Shown piece by piece: positions 41,367-52,382 of a DNA stretch of 64,000 nt. The stretch is from assembly GCA_021414305.1 (NCBI GenBank), contig JAIOOS010000017.1, positions 434,001-498,000 of the forward strand, in the 5' to 3' direction. Source of the DNA: Burkholderiales bacterium. GTDB lineage: Bacteria; Pseudomonadota; Gammaproteobacteria; Burkholderiales; Burkholderiaceae_C. The stretch's first letter is position 1, and each line of letters begins with the position of its first letter. A program made the translations under genes and the position numbers. The notes beneath the pieces were generated by a model. The model saw nothing but the letters and a program-made list of their open reading frames with translations, was not told the origin of the DNA and did no database searches.

Positions 41367-41395
41367 GGATTCGATCGACTCGAGGGGCAAGCGCG

Positions 41396-42469
41396 ATGAC
41401 GACCAAAGTGCGAAAAGGCCAGTGGCCCGGCAACCTCGAGCGGCTCGAATTCAGCCGGCGCTTTCGCAATGCGTTCGTCGATCCGGCCTTCCGCAGCGAG
41501 GACGTCGCGATCGGCAAGCTCGAGACGATCGCCTGGGATGCCTACCTCGACGGCCGCAAGGCGCCAATCACGCAAAAGGCCGGGCCCGGCTACGCCGATC
41601 CGAAGTACGAGCTCTCGGTCGAATGGCTCGAAACCCGTGAGCGCCTCGAGCAGGCCCAGAAGGCGTGGGCGGACCCGAAGACGAAGACGCGCGCGCTCGT
41701 CGTCTGCGGCTCGCCGCGCAACGACGGCACCTGCCCCGGCGAGATCTCCAAGACCTTCCGCCTCGCCGGCCTGGCGAGCGAGGTGCTGGCGGAGGAGAAG
41801 ATCGAGGTCGACTTCCTCGACCTCTCTCTCCTCACCTCCGACTACGGCCGCCACATCCATCCGTGCAAGGCCTGCGTCTCGACGGCGATGCCGCTCTGCC
41901 ACTGGCCGTGCAGCTGCTACCCCAACCATGCGCTCAACCAGGTGAACGACTGGATGAGCGAGATCTACGAACGTTGGGTTGCCGCGCATGCGATCGTGAT
42001 CGTCACGCCGACGCACTGGTATTCGACCTCGAGCCCGCTGAAGCTGATGATCGACCGGCTGGTCTGCGCCGACGGCGGCAATCCCGACCCGACCTCCACC
42101 CACGGCAAGGACCCGGCCAAGGCGAAGGCGATCGAGCTCGCGGGCTGGAGCTATCCCAAGCATCTCGAGCGGCGCGCCTACGGGCTCATGGTGCACGGCG
42201 ACGTCGCCGGCATCGAGGGCGCACGGCGCGCGCTGTCCGACTGGCTCGACTGGATGGGGCTGGTCGATGCCGGCGATCAGGCCCGGCTCGACCGCTACAT
42301 CGGCTACTACGAGCCCTACGCGACCAGCCACGACACCCTCGACGGCGACGTGGCGGTGCAGGAGGAGACGCGCAACGTGGCCCGCGCGGTGGCGCGGGTC
42401 ACGCGGGCGCTCCGGGCCGGCGAGCTCGCGGCGGAGACCGCCGACCTGCCGAGGCCGCGGACGAAGTGA
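41396..42469 (+). CDS. Flavodoxin-fold NAD(P)H-dependent oxidoreductase
   Basis: 357 residues. The N-terminal ~95 residues are an extra domain of unknown function (QWPGNLERLEFSRRFRNAFV). Then an NADPH-dependent FMN reductase-like domain: RALVVCGSPRNDGTCPGEISK (FMN phosphate loop), VDFLDLSLLTSDYGRHIHPCKAC, IVIVTPTHWYSTSSPLKLMIDRLV (isoalloxazine contact) and YGLMVHGDVAGIEG. The segment CKACVSTAMPLCHWPCSC holds five Cys and may bind a metal or Fe-S cluster, as in iron-sulfur flavoproteins. ATG 41396 is the start. Divergent from the MNIO peptide operon, 200 bases away. Confidence 0.88.
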   Translation: MTTKVRKGQWPGNLERLEFSRRFRNAFVDPAFRSEDVAIGKLETIAWDAYLDGRKAPITQKAGPGYADPKYELSVEWLETRERLEQAQKAWADPKTKTRALVVCGSPRNDGTCPGEISKTFRLAGLASEVLAEEKIEVDFLDLSLLTSDYGRHIHPCKACVSTAMPLCHWPCSCYPNHALNQVNDWMSEIYERWVAAHAIVIVTPTHWYSTSSPLKLMIDRLVCADGGNPDPTSTHGKDPAKAKAIELAGWSYPKHLERRAYGLMVHGDVAGIEGARRALSDWLDWMGLVDAGDQARLDRYIGYYEPYATSHDTLDGDVAVQEETRNVARAVARVTRALRAGELAAETADLPRPRTK

Positions 42470-42514
42470 TTGCTGCGCTGCAGCAAAAATCCCCCAGGCG
42501 GGTTACGCTCCGCC

Positions 42515-43693
42515 ATGCACGATCCGCAAACGCCCTTGAATTCCTTCCTCCATAAGCTTCTCGCCGCCACCGGCCTCACCCGTCGCGGCGACCTCGTCGA
42601 AGCCACCGACGCCATTCAGCGCGCCCTGGCGGAAGCATCCGGCCGCCCCAAGGCGGGCTTCGCACGAGCGGAAGCGCCCACTTCCACCGCAGCGGCTTCG
42701 GCCGATGTGCTCGACGGCCTGGTCCGAGAGGTCGAGCTGGAGCCGGCCCCGGGCGAAGACGGCGACACCCTTCCCGGCGTGATCGAGCCTGAGACGCCGG
42801 CCCCTCCGCGGCCCGGCCGCGCCGCCTCCCGATTCAGCCAAAGCAGCTTTACCGCCGAGGCGGGCACGCGAGCCTTCAAGCTGTTCGAGCCGGCCGGCTT
42901 CGAAGGACGCGCCTTGCCGCTGGTGGTGATGCTGCACGGCTGCACCCAGGACCCCGACGACTTCGCCGCCGGCACGCGGATGAACGCCCTGGCGCAGGAG
43001 CTCGGCCTGTACGTTCTCTACCCGGCGCAGGCGCCGCGCTCGAACGCGCACAAGTGCTGGAACTGGTTCGTGCCCGAAGACCAGCGCCGCGGCCACGGCG
43101 AGCCGGCGCTGCTCGCCGGCATGACGCGTCACGTCATGGCGACGCATCGCGTCGACGCCGACCGCGTCTGGGTCGCCGGACTGTCCGCCGGCGGCGCGAT
43201 GGCAGCGATCCTGGCGCGCGAGTATCCCGACCTGTTCGCCGCCGCGGGCGTGCACTCCGGCCTGCCGCCGGGCGCCGCGCACGACGTGGTGTCGGCGTTC
43301 TCGGCCATGAAGTCCGGCGCCCGTGGCGCGGCCGCCGACGACGCCGCTGCCGTTCCCACGATCGTCTTCCACGGCGACGCCGACAGCACCGTCCACGTCC
43401 TCAACGGCAGCCTCCTGGTCGACGCGACGCTCGGAGGCATGCCTGCGCAGGCCCGGCGCGAGATCGGCGCGGCGAACGGCCCGGGCCGCGCCTTCACCCG
43501 CACCGTCTACCACCCGGCCGAAGGCTCGGGGCCGAGCCACGCCGAGCACTGGGTCGTGCACGGCGCCGGCCACGCCTGGATCGGTGGCGACGCCGCCGGC
43601 AGCTTCACCGACGGCGACGGCCCCGACGCCTCGCGCGAGATGCTGCGCTTCTTCGCCGAGCATCCGCGCCGTTCGGGCGCCGCCACGACCTAG
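42515..43693 (+). CDS. PHB depolymerase / feruloyl-esterase-like hydrolase (LpqC type)
   Basis: 392-residue alpha/beta hydrolase of the esterase PHB-depolymerase family. The first ~105 residues are a low-complexity region with no signal peptide (NSFLHKLLAATGLTRRGDL), as in cytoplasmic family members. Catalytic domain: LPLVVMLHGCTQDPDDFAAGT (oxyanion), WNWFVPEDQRRGHGEPALL, nucleophile VWVAGLSAGGAMAAIL, Asp in VFHGDADSTVHV and His in VHGAGHAWIGGD. It could cleave short-chain polyesters or phenolic esters. ATG 42515 is preferred to an in-frame upstream start at 42470, which would overlap the preceding stop. Confidence 0.92.
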   Translation: MHDPQTPLNSFLHKLLAATGLTRRGDLVEATDAIQRALAEASGRPKAGFARAEAPTSTAAASADVLDGLVREVELEPAPGEDGDTLPGVIEPETPAPPRPGRAASRFSQSSFTAEAGTRAFKLFEPAGFEGRALPLVVMLHGCTQDPDDFAAGTRMNALAQELGLYVLYPAQAPRSNAHKCWNWFVPEDQRRGHGEPALLAGMTRHVMATHRVDADRVWVAGLSAGGAMAAILAREYPDLFAAAGVHSGLPPGAAHDVVSAFSAMKSGARGAAADDAAAVPTIVFHGDADSTVHVLNGSLLVDATLGGMPAQARREIGAANGPGRAFTRTVYHPAEGSGPSHAEHWVVHGAGHAWIGGDAAGSFTDGDGPDASREMLRFFAEHPRRSGAATT

Positions 43694-43789
43694 GGCTGGC
43701 CGCAGCGCCTCTTACCAGGCAGTGCGCGATCATCCGCGTCGATCCGCTTCGGCGGTCGCACGGAGACAAGCCTTGCGCGACACTGAGCC

Positions 43790-44623
43790 ATGATCAGCGG
43801 CAAGACCACCTTGATCGCCCACCTCGGCTACCCGACCGAGGCGTTCAGGGCACCCATGATCTACAACCCCTGGTTCGAGCAGCGCGGCATCGACGCCGTG
43901 GTCGTGCCGCTCGGCGTCAAGGCCGAGGACTACCCGGCCACGCTCGCGGCGCTCGCCGCCGTGACCAACCTGCGCGGCGCCCTGGTGACCATGCCGCACA
44001 AGGTGAGCACGCTCGGCCTGGTCGACCAGGCCACGCCGACCGCGCGGATCGCCGGCGCCTGCAACGCGCTGCTGAAGCGCGCCGACGGCAGCTGGCTCGG
44101 CGACCAGTTCGACGGCGCCGGCTTCGTTCGCGGCGTCGCGCGCAAGGGCCGACGCATCGCCGGCGCGCGGGTCTTCGTCGCCGGCTGCGGCGGCGTCGGC
44201 TCGGCGATCGCCGCTTCGCTCGCCGCCGCGGGTGCCGCCACGATCGACATGTTCGACGCCCACGGCGCATCGGCCGAGGCCTTGCGCGAGCGCCTGCTCG
44301 CGCACTACCCCGCGCTCGCGGCGCGCAGCGGCTCGCCGGACCCGGCCGGCCACGACATCGTCGTCAACGCCACGCCGCTCGGCATGAAGGACGGCGACGC
44401 CCTGCCCTTCGACATCGGCCGCGTCGACGCCGGCGCGCTGGTCGGCGAAGTCGTCATGAAGGACGAGCACACGCCGCTGCTGCGCGCGGCGCTGGCGCGC
44501 GGCCTCGAGGTGCAGGTCGGCTCCGACATGCTGTTCGAGATGATCCCCGCCTACCTCGAGTTCTTCGGCTTCGGCACCGCCACCGCCGACGAGCTGCGCG
44601 CCGTGGCGCAACTTCGCTACTGA
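43790..44623 (+). CDS. Shikimate dehydrogenase-like (AroE family) protein with altered substrate site
   Basis: 277-residue AroE-fold NAD(P)-dependent dehydrogenase. ALVTMPHKVSTLG carries the catalytic Lys, and VFVAGCGGVGSAIAASLAAAG the nucleotide loop; GDQFDGAGFVRGV takes the place of the usual NTDG. In authentic AroE the two Ser of HSxSP bind the shikimate carboxylate; here the aligned segment is GYPTEAFRAP, with Phe19 and Ala21 in their place. So the substrate is probably not shikimate itself, though quinate-like or other cyclic hydroxyacids remain possible. It heads a co-directional set with aroQ, BKACE and pcaHG, which suggests a catabolic role. Confidence 0.85.
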   Translation: MISGKTTLIAHLGYPTEAFRAPMIYNPWFEQRGIDAVVVPLGVKAEDYPATLAALAAVTNLRGALVTMPHKVSTLGLVDQATPTARIAGACNALLKRADGSWLGDQFDGAGFVRGVARKGRRIAGARVFVAGCGGVGSAIAASLAAAGAATIDMFDAHGASAEALRERLLAHYPALAARSGSPDPAGHDIVVNATPLGMKDGDALPFDIGRVDAGALVGEVVMKDEHTPLLRAALARGLEVQVGSDMLFEMIPAYLEFFGFGTATADELRAVAQLRY

Positions 44624-44683
44624 GAGCACGCCGATTCCGAGGTCGTGCAGCGCAGGGCCTACGATGACTACGGGAGACAAATC

Positions 44684-45132
44684 ATGAAGGTCCTGCTCGT
44701 CAACGGCCCCAACCTCAACCTGCTCGGCACGCGCGAGCCGGCGATCTACGGCGCCGAGACGCTGGCCGATGTGGAGGCGATGTGCCGCAGGGAAGCCGAA
44801 TCGCTGGGCCTCGAGCTGGCGACGTTCCAGAGCAACCACGAAGGCGCGATCCTCGACCGCATCCACGCCGCGCGCGACGAGGGTGTGCGCTTCGTCGTCA
44901 TCAACCCGGGGGCGCTGACGCACACCAGCGTCGCCCTGCGCGACGCGCTCGCCGGCGTCGCCATTCCGTTCATCGAGATGCACCTCAGCAACGTGCACAA
45001 GCGCGAAGCCTTTCGCCACCATTCCTTCCTGTCGGACATCGCCGAGGGCGTGATCGTCGGCCTGGGCACCCTCGGCTACCGGCTCGCCCTGCAGGCGGCC
45101 GCGATCAAGCTGAATCGCGGAGACAAGCAACC

Positions 45133-45136
<4 letters not shown>
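44684..45136 (+). CDS. aroQ: 3-dehydroquinate dehydratase, type II
   Basis: Small type II dehydroquinase, 150 residues, interconverting 3-dehydroquinate and 3-dehydroshikimate. Seen: [21 protein letters not shown] (active-site Tyr at the end), [33 protein letters not shown] and [19 protein letters not shown] (catalytic His). The gene lies between the AroE-like gene and BKACE/pcaHG, so it may serve quinate breakdown to protocatechuate rather than, or besides, aromatic synthesis. Its stop overlaps the BKACE start by 4 bases. Confidence 0.96.
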
Positions 45137-47430
<2,294 letters not shown>

Positions 47431-47435
47431 GAACG

Positions 47436-50102
47436 GTGCTGACGACGCACCAGCTCGTCTACCGCTTCGAGGGCTTCGAGCTTCGCCCGGGGCGGGAGCT
47501 TCTGCGCGACGGCAGCCCGGTGGCCATCGGCGGCACGGCGCTCGAACTGCTCCGCCTGCTGGTGGCCGCGCGCGGCGGCCTCGTCACCAAGGACGAGCTG
47601 TTCGCGGCGCTCTGGTCGGACGTGGTCGTCGTCGAGAACACCCTGCACCAGCACGCCGCCGCGTTGCGCAAGGCGCTCGGCGAACGGGCCGGGTTGATCG
47701 CCACGGTGCCGCGCCGTGGCTACCGGTTCGCCGGAACCGTCGAGGAGGCCATGGTCGACTCCGGGCCCGCCGCCGATGCGCTCGGGCCGCCGCCGGTCCT
47801 TCCTTCGCCGCTGACGCCGCTCATCGGTCGCGCCGCGGAAGTGGCCACCGTCGAAGGGCTCCTGCGGGCGGGCCGCTGCGTCACGCTGCTCGGTCCCGGC
47901 GGGATCGGCAAGACGCGCCTGGCCGTCGAGATCGCGCAGCGTCGGCGCGCGGCTGGCGACGCGGCCGTCCATCTGGTCGAGCTCGCCTCCCTGGCCGAAG
48001 GCGGCCACGTCGCCGCGACGATCGCCGCGTCGCTCGGGCTCTCCGGTCCCAGCGGCGTGCCGCCGCCGACCCGCATTCGCCACGCGCTGCGCGAAGCGCC
48101 GGCACTGCTCGTGGTCGACAACTGCGAGCACCTGATCGAGGCGACGGCGGCGCTGCTGCGCGAGCTTCTCGAGGCGTGCCCTTCGCTGCGCATCCTCGCC
48201 ACCAGCCAGCGGCCGCTGGGCATTCCCGGCGAGCAGCGGGTCCAGGTGCCGATGCTCGGCCTGCCGCCGGCGGGAACCTCGGATACGTCGCTGCTCGCAG
48301 CCTCTTCGGCCGTTCGGCTCCTGCTCGCCCGCGTCGGCGACTGCGATCCGCGCCTCGCCTTCGACGCCACCGACCTGCAGACCGCGGCCGAGCTCTGTCG
48401 CCAGCTCGACGGCAATGCCCTGGCGATCGAGCTGGCCGCGGTGCGCGTCGCCACCCTCGGCCTGGCCGCCGTCAGCGGCGGGCTGGCCGATCGCTTCGAG
48501 CTCCTGGCCGGGCCGCAGCGCGGCTCGCTGCCGAAGCATCAGACGCTGCATTCGCTGATCGACTGGAGCCACGATCTGCTGAGCGATGGGCAGCGCGCGG
48601 TCTTTCGCCGCGTGTCGGTCTTTTCCGGAGGCTGGACGATCGAATCCGCGAAGGCGGTCGTCGGCGATGCGACCGCGCCGGGCGCCGAAGTCGGTCGCCG
48701 CCTCGCCGAGCTGGTCGAGTGGTCGCTGGTCGGCCGCGACGCCTCGACCCAGTCGCCGCGCTTCAGGATGCTCGAGACGCAGCGCGCCTACGCCAGGGAA
48801 AAGCTGCGCGCCAGCGGCGAGGAGGCGCGCCTCGCCGACGCCCACGCGCGCCACCTGTGCAGCCTCTTCGAGACCGGCTACGGCGAATGGGATTCGACGC
48901 CGGACGAGGTGTGGATCGCGCGCTTCGGACCGGAGCGCGACAACCTGACCACCGCCCTGCGCACCGCGATCGACGCCCGCGACCCGGCCCTGGCGACCCG
49001 CCTCGTCGGCGCGTCGATGTGGCTCTGGCGAGCCGCCGGCGCGATCCACGAGTTCCAGCAGATCCTCGAGGAACCCCTGCTGCATTCGCTGCCGGAGCGG
49101 CCCGACCCTCCCACCGCCCGGCTGCTGCTCGCCCGGGCCTACGCGCTGCACGCGACCTCGAGCGACTCGCAGCGCATCAAGGAGGCCGCGGAGCGTGCCG
49201 TGGCGGCCTTCGCCGATACGCCCGACCGCCTCGGCGCGGCCAACGCGATGCTGTGCCTCGCCTCCGCGTTCGCGCAGCTCGGCGACACGGCGGCGCACCG
49301 GGCCTGCCTGGCCCGCGTGGAGGCGGTGCTCGCGGGGCAGCGGAGCGGCAAGACCTTCGCCTGGTATTGCGGCTCGCACGCCTGGGCGGCGCAGCTCGCA
49401 GGCGAGCCGCACGAAGCGCTGGCCTGGGCGATCCGCTCGCGCGCGGCCTATCGCGGCAGCGGCGGCTGGCACGGCGAGACCCGGGCGATGCTGCACATCG
49501 CCGACCTCAAGCTGGCCCTCGGCGACGTCGAGGGCGCGATCACGATCGGCAACGAATCGGTCGAGCGGCTGCGCGACGGCTCGCATCGGGTCGACCTCGG
49601 CCGGGCGCTCGCCAACCTCGGCGCTGCCTGGTTCGCGCGCGGCGAACTCGCGGTCGCCCGCAGCTGCTGGGCGCAGGCCCTCGAGGAGCTGCAGGGCCTC
49701 GACTTCACCTACTGGGTGTTCGACCACATCGCGCTGCTGGCGATCGCCGAGGCCCGCGACGACGTCGCCGCCCGCCTGCTCGGCTACGCCGAGGCGGGCT
49801 ATGCGCGCCTGAACAAGGGGCGCCGGGTGCAGAACGAGCAGCGCTCGCGCCAGCGCGCCCTGGACCACCTCGCCTCGCGCTACAGCGCCGAAGCGCTGGC
49901 GATCCTGATGCTCGAAGGGGCGAGCGCCTCGGAAGAAGAGGCGATCGCGGCGGCGCTGCCGGCGCGGCCCGACCCGCCGCCGGTGCGGCGGCCGCTCATT
50001 CCACCAGCCCGAGCTCGACCAGCAGGAACACATCGTCCTCGGCGATCTCGCGCAGCGAATCGAAGCGGCCCGACGCGCCGCCGTGGCCCACCTCGAGATT
50101 GA
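47436..50102 (+). CDS. Winged-helix DNA-binding regulator with NB-ARC-type ATPase and TPR-like region
   Basis: 888-residue transcription regulator. Residues ~1-105 form an OmpR-type winged helix (YRFEGFELRPGRELLRDG, AALRKALGERAGLIATVPRRGYRF). A STAND/NB-ARC ATPase follows with Walker A LLGPGGIGKTRLAVEIA near residue 153 and PALLVVDNCEHLIE (Walker B). From about residue 430 the protein is alpha-helical and TPR-like. It lies 5 bases after pcaG, so it may control this cluster; the ligand is unknown. Start: GTG 47436, with no good Shine-Dalgarno. The C-terminal ~35 residues overlap the 3' end of the convergent peptidase gene by 107 bases and are Arg/Pro-rich and atypical. Confidence 0.9.
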   Translation: MLTTHQLVYRFEGFELRPGRELLRDGSPVAIGGTALELLRLLVAARGGLVTKDELFAALWSDVVVVENTLHQHAAALRKALGERAGLIATVPRRGYRFAGTVEEAMVDSGPAADALGPPPVLPSPLTPLIGRAAEVATVEGLLRAGRCVTLLGPGGIGKTRLAVEIAQRRRAAGDAAVHLVELASLAEGGHVAATIAASLGLSGPSGVPPPTRIRHALREAPALLVVDNCEHLIEATAALLRELLEACPSLRILATSQRPLGIPGEQRVQVPMLGLPPAGTSDTSLLAASSAVRLLLARVGDCDPRLAFDATDLQTAAELCRQLDGNALAIELAAVRVATLGLAAVSGGLADRFELLAGPQRGSLPKHQTLHSLIDWSHDLLSDGQRAVFRRVSVFSGGWTIESAKAVVGDATAPGAEVGRRLAELVEWSLVGRDASTQSPRFRMLETQRAYAREKLRASGEEARLADAHARHLCSLFETGYGEWDSTPDEVWIARFGPERDNLTTALRTAIDARDPALATRLVGASMWLWRAAGAIHEFQQILEEPLLHSLPERPDPPTARLLLARAYALHATSSDSQRIKEAAERAVAAFADTPDRLGAANAMLCLASAFAQLGDTAAHRACLARVEAVLAGQRSGKTFAWYCGSHAWAAQLAGEPHEALAWAIRSRAAYRGSGGWHGETRAMLHIADLKLALGDVEGAITIGNESVERLRDGSHRVDLGRALANLGAAWFARGELAVARSCWAQALEELQGLDFTYWVFDHIALLAIAEARDDVAARLLGYAEAGYARLNKGRRVQNEQRSRQRALDHLASRYSAEALAILMLEGASASEEEAIAAALPARPDPPPVRRPLIPPARARPAGTHRPRRSRAANRSGPTRRRGPPRD

Positions 50103-52122
50103 TCTTGAAGAGCAGCGGATTCGAGTCGGTCTTCAGGCTGCGCAACCGGGCCACGTACTTCGCCGGCTCCCAGTAGGCGACCTGCGTGTCGTTCAGGCCG
50201 CTGCGCACCAGCATCGCCGGATAGGCGCCGGCCCGCAGGTTGTCGTAGGGGCTGTAGGCGCGCATCCAGGCGTACTGCTCGGGCAGCTTGGGGTTGCCCC
50301 ACTCGATGAACTCGCCGACGGTGAGCGGAATGGTCTCGTCGAGCATGGTGGTGATGACGTCGACGAACGGCACTTCGGCGATGACCGCCTTGAACAGCTC
50401 GGGCCGCTGGTTGACGACCACGCCCATCAGCAGGCCGCCGGCGCTGCCGCCTTCGATCGCGAGCTGCTTCGGCGAGGTCAGGCCGCGCGCGATCAGGGCC
50501 TCGGCGCAGGCGATGAAATCGCTGAAGGTGGCCTGCTTCTTCCCCATCTTCCCGGCTTCGTACCAGGTGCGGCCGAGGTCGCCGCCGCCGCGGGTGTGGG
50601 CGATCGCGTAGATCACGCCGCGATCGAGCAGCGACACCCGGCTCTGCGAGAACCAGGGGTCGAGGGCGATCCCGTAGCTGCCGTAGCCGTAGAGCAGGAG
50701 CGGCTGCGGTCCGGCGCGCTTCAGGTCGCGCCGCCAGACGAGCGAGACCGGGATCTCGGTGCCGTCGGCCGCCTTGGCCATGACCCGCTCGCTCTGGTAG
50801 AGCGCCGGGTCGTAGCCGGGCACCGGCTGGCGCTTCCTCAGCACCCGCTCGCGGCTGTCGAGCCGGTAGTCGTAGGTCGAGGCCGGCGTCGTCATCGAGT
50901 CGTAGACGAAGCGCAGCGTCCGCGTCTCGAACTCGGCGTTGCCCGAGGTGTGGACCGTGTACGCCTGCTCGTCGAAGGCGACGGTGTGCTCGCCGCCGCG
51001 CACCAGGTCGACGACGCGCAGCTGCAGGCTGCCGGCGACGCGCTCGGTCACCACCAGGTCCTCGGCGAACAGGTCGAAGTCGTCGAGCATGACGCGGTCG
51101 CGGGCGGCGATCAGCTGCTCGGCGCGGCCGAGGTCGGGCTTCGCCGCGTCGACCTTGACCAGGCGAAAGTTGCGGCCGGTGTCGTTGATGCGCACGAACA
51201 GGCTGCCGGCCCGATGGTCGACGTGGTACTCGACGTCGGCGCGGCGCGGGAAGACGATGCGCAGCGCCGCCTTGTCGGCCGGGGCATCGGCGTCGAGCAG
51301 GCTCTGCTCGTTCGCGTCCTTGCTCTCGCTGGTCAGCACCAGGAACTTCTCGTCGCGGGTCTTGCCGAGGCCGAGGTCGAACAGCTCGTCCTTCTCCTCC
51401 AGCACCAGCGTGTCCGGGCCGGCGGCGCCGACGACGTGGCGCCAGAGCTTGTCGGCACGCTTGCTCTGCGGATCCATCGTCACGTAGTACAGCGTGCGGC
51501 TGTCGTTGGCCCACTCCGCCGAAGCGACCTGCGGCATCGACCAGGCGTCGTCCTTGCCGGTCGCGAGCTCGCGCAGGCGCAGCGTGTAGTCGCGCCCGCC
51601 GGTCAGGTCGAGGGTGTAGGCGAGCCTCGCGGCGTCGCGGCTCACGGTCGCGAGGCCGAGGCGCAGGAACGCCTGGCCGCGCGCCAGCTCGTTCAGGTCG
51701 AGCATCGTCTCGTCGCTGCCGCTCGGGTCGTAGGCGCGCTCGCTGCCGGCGGCGCGGCGGCGGATGTAGCGCGGGTACTGCTCGCCCTTCTGGGTACGCG
51801 TCGAATACCACCACTGGCCCTTGCGATACGGCACCGAGTCGTCGTCCTGCTGGATCCGGCCGAACATCTCCTGGTAGAGCTTTTCCTTCAGGGCCGCGTG
51901 CGGAGCGAACCAGGCATCGGCATAGGCGTTCTCGGCGCGCAGGTGCGGCAGGGTGCGGGGATCGTCGCGCTCCCGCATCCAGAAGTAGTCGTCGACGCGG
52001 CGGTCGCCGTGCACGGTCACGTCCTTGGGCTCGCGCGGGGCGACGGGAGGCTGGGGCGAAGTCTGGGCGAAGGTCATGGCGGCGACGAGGGCAATCAGGA
52101 GAGCGAGGGTCTGTCGGATCAT
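49996..52122 (-). CDS. S9 family oligopeptidase (oligopeptidase B / PtrB-like), exported
   Basis: 708 residues. Signal peptide MIRQTLALLIALVAAMTFAQ, then the beta-propeller domain (about 30-430) starting PPVAPREPKDVTVHGDRRVDDYFWMRERDDP, and the alpha/beta-hydrolase domain with the Ser nucleophile in AIEGGSAGGLLMGVVVNQRPELF, Asp in VRSGLNDTQV and His in EVGHGGASGR. Oligopeptidase B cleaves short peptides after basic residues. ATG 52122 is chosen because it gives a clean signal peptide; a GTG at 52152 would add ten residues and hide it. Its 3' end overlaps the regulator gene on the other strand. Confidence 0.93.
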   Translation of the reverse strand: MIRQTLALLIALVAAMTFAQTSPQPPVAPREPKDVTVHGDRRVDDYFWMRERDDPRTLPHLRAENAYADAWFAPHAALKEKLYQEMFGRIQQDDDSVPYRKGQWWYSTRTQKGEQYPRYIRRRAAGSERAYDPSGSDETMLDLNELARGQAFLRLGLATVSRDAARLAYTLDLTGGRDYTLRLRELATGKDDAWSMPQVASAEWANDSRTLYYVTMDPQSKRADKLWRHVVGAAGPDTLVLEEKDELFDLGLGKTRDEKFLVLTSESKDANEQSLLDADAPADKAALRIVFPRRADVEYHVDHRAGSLFVRINDTGRNFRLVKVDAAKPDLGRAEQLIAARDRVMLDDFDLFAEDLVVTERVAGSLQLRVVDLVRGGEHTVAFDEQAYTVHTSGNAEFETRTLRFVYDSMTTPASTYDYRLDSRERVLRKRQPVPGYDPALYQSERVMAKAADGTEIPVSLVWRRDLKRAGPQPLLLYGYGSYGIALDPWFSQSRVSLLDRGVIYAIAHTRGGGDLGRTWYEAGKMGKKQATFSDFIACAEALIARGLTSPKQLAIEGGSAGGLLMGVVVNQRPELFKAVIAEVPFVDVITTMLDETIPLTVGEFIEWGNPKLPEQYAWMRAYSPYDNLRAGAYPAMLVRSGLNDTQVAYWEPAKYVARLRSLKTDSNPLLFKINLEVGHGGASGRFDSLREIAEDDVFLLVELGLVE

Positions 52123-52382
52123 GGTGCGAGCGGCATTGTCGTTCGCGACCACCGATTGCCAGCGTCTCTGCTCATGCAGGCAGGGCGCTACGCCCGTGCA
52201 GCGCGTAGAAAGGAAACCTGCAGTTCACCCGCGAAGACGACACCGGCGCCGGCCTGTACCGGCCGATGTACGGCGGCTGCTGCTGACGCGCTCGGGGCTG
52301 GTCGCGACCTGAGGTTGTCCCGGTCGGGCGCGGCCCCGGCTTCAGGCACAGTCGGGCCGTAGACGACCGCCGAAAGCCCGCG

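Noticed and set aside
41189..41395. Extended N-terminal readings of the flavodoxin-like gene and of the small peptide
   Set aside because: Both extend across the divergent promoter region. The ATG at 41195 has a strong ribosome binding site for the peptide, and the flavodoxin-like frame has a -10 box just before ATG 41396.
52025..52312. Possible plus-strand gene in the gap upstream of the dioxygenase
   Set aside because: Its first half is antisense to the peptidase signal peptide and its translation is Arg-rich without motifs. A short frame at 52209-52286 ending YRPMYGGCC looks protein-like but has no start codon near a ribosome binding site; at most a relic.
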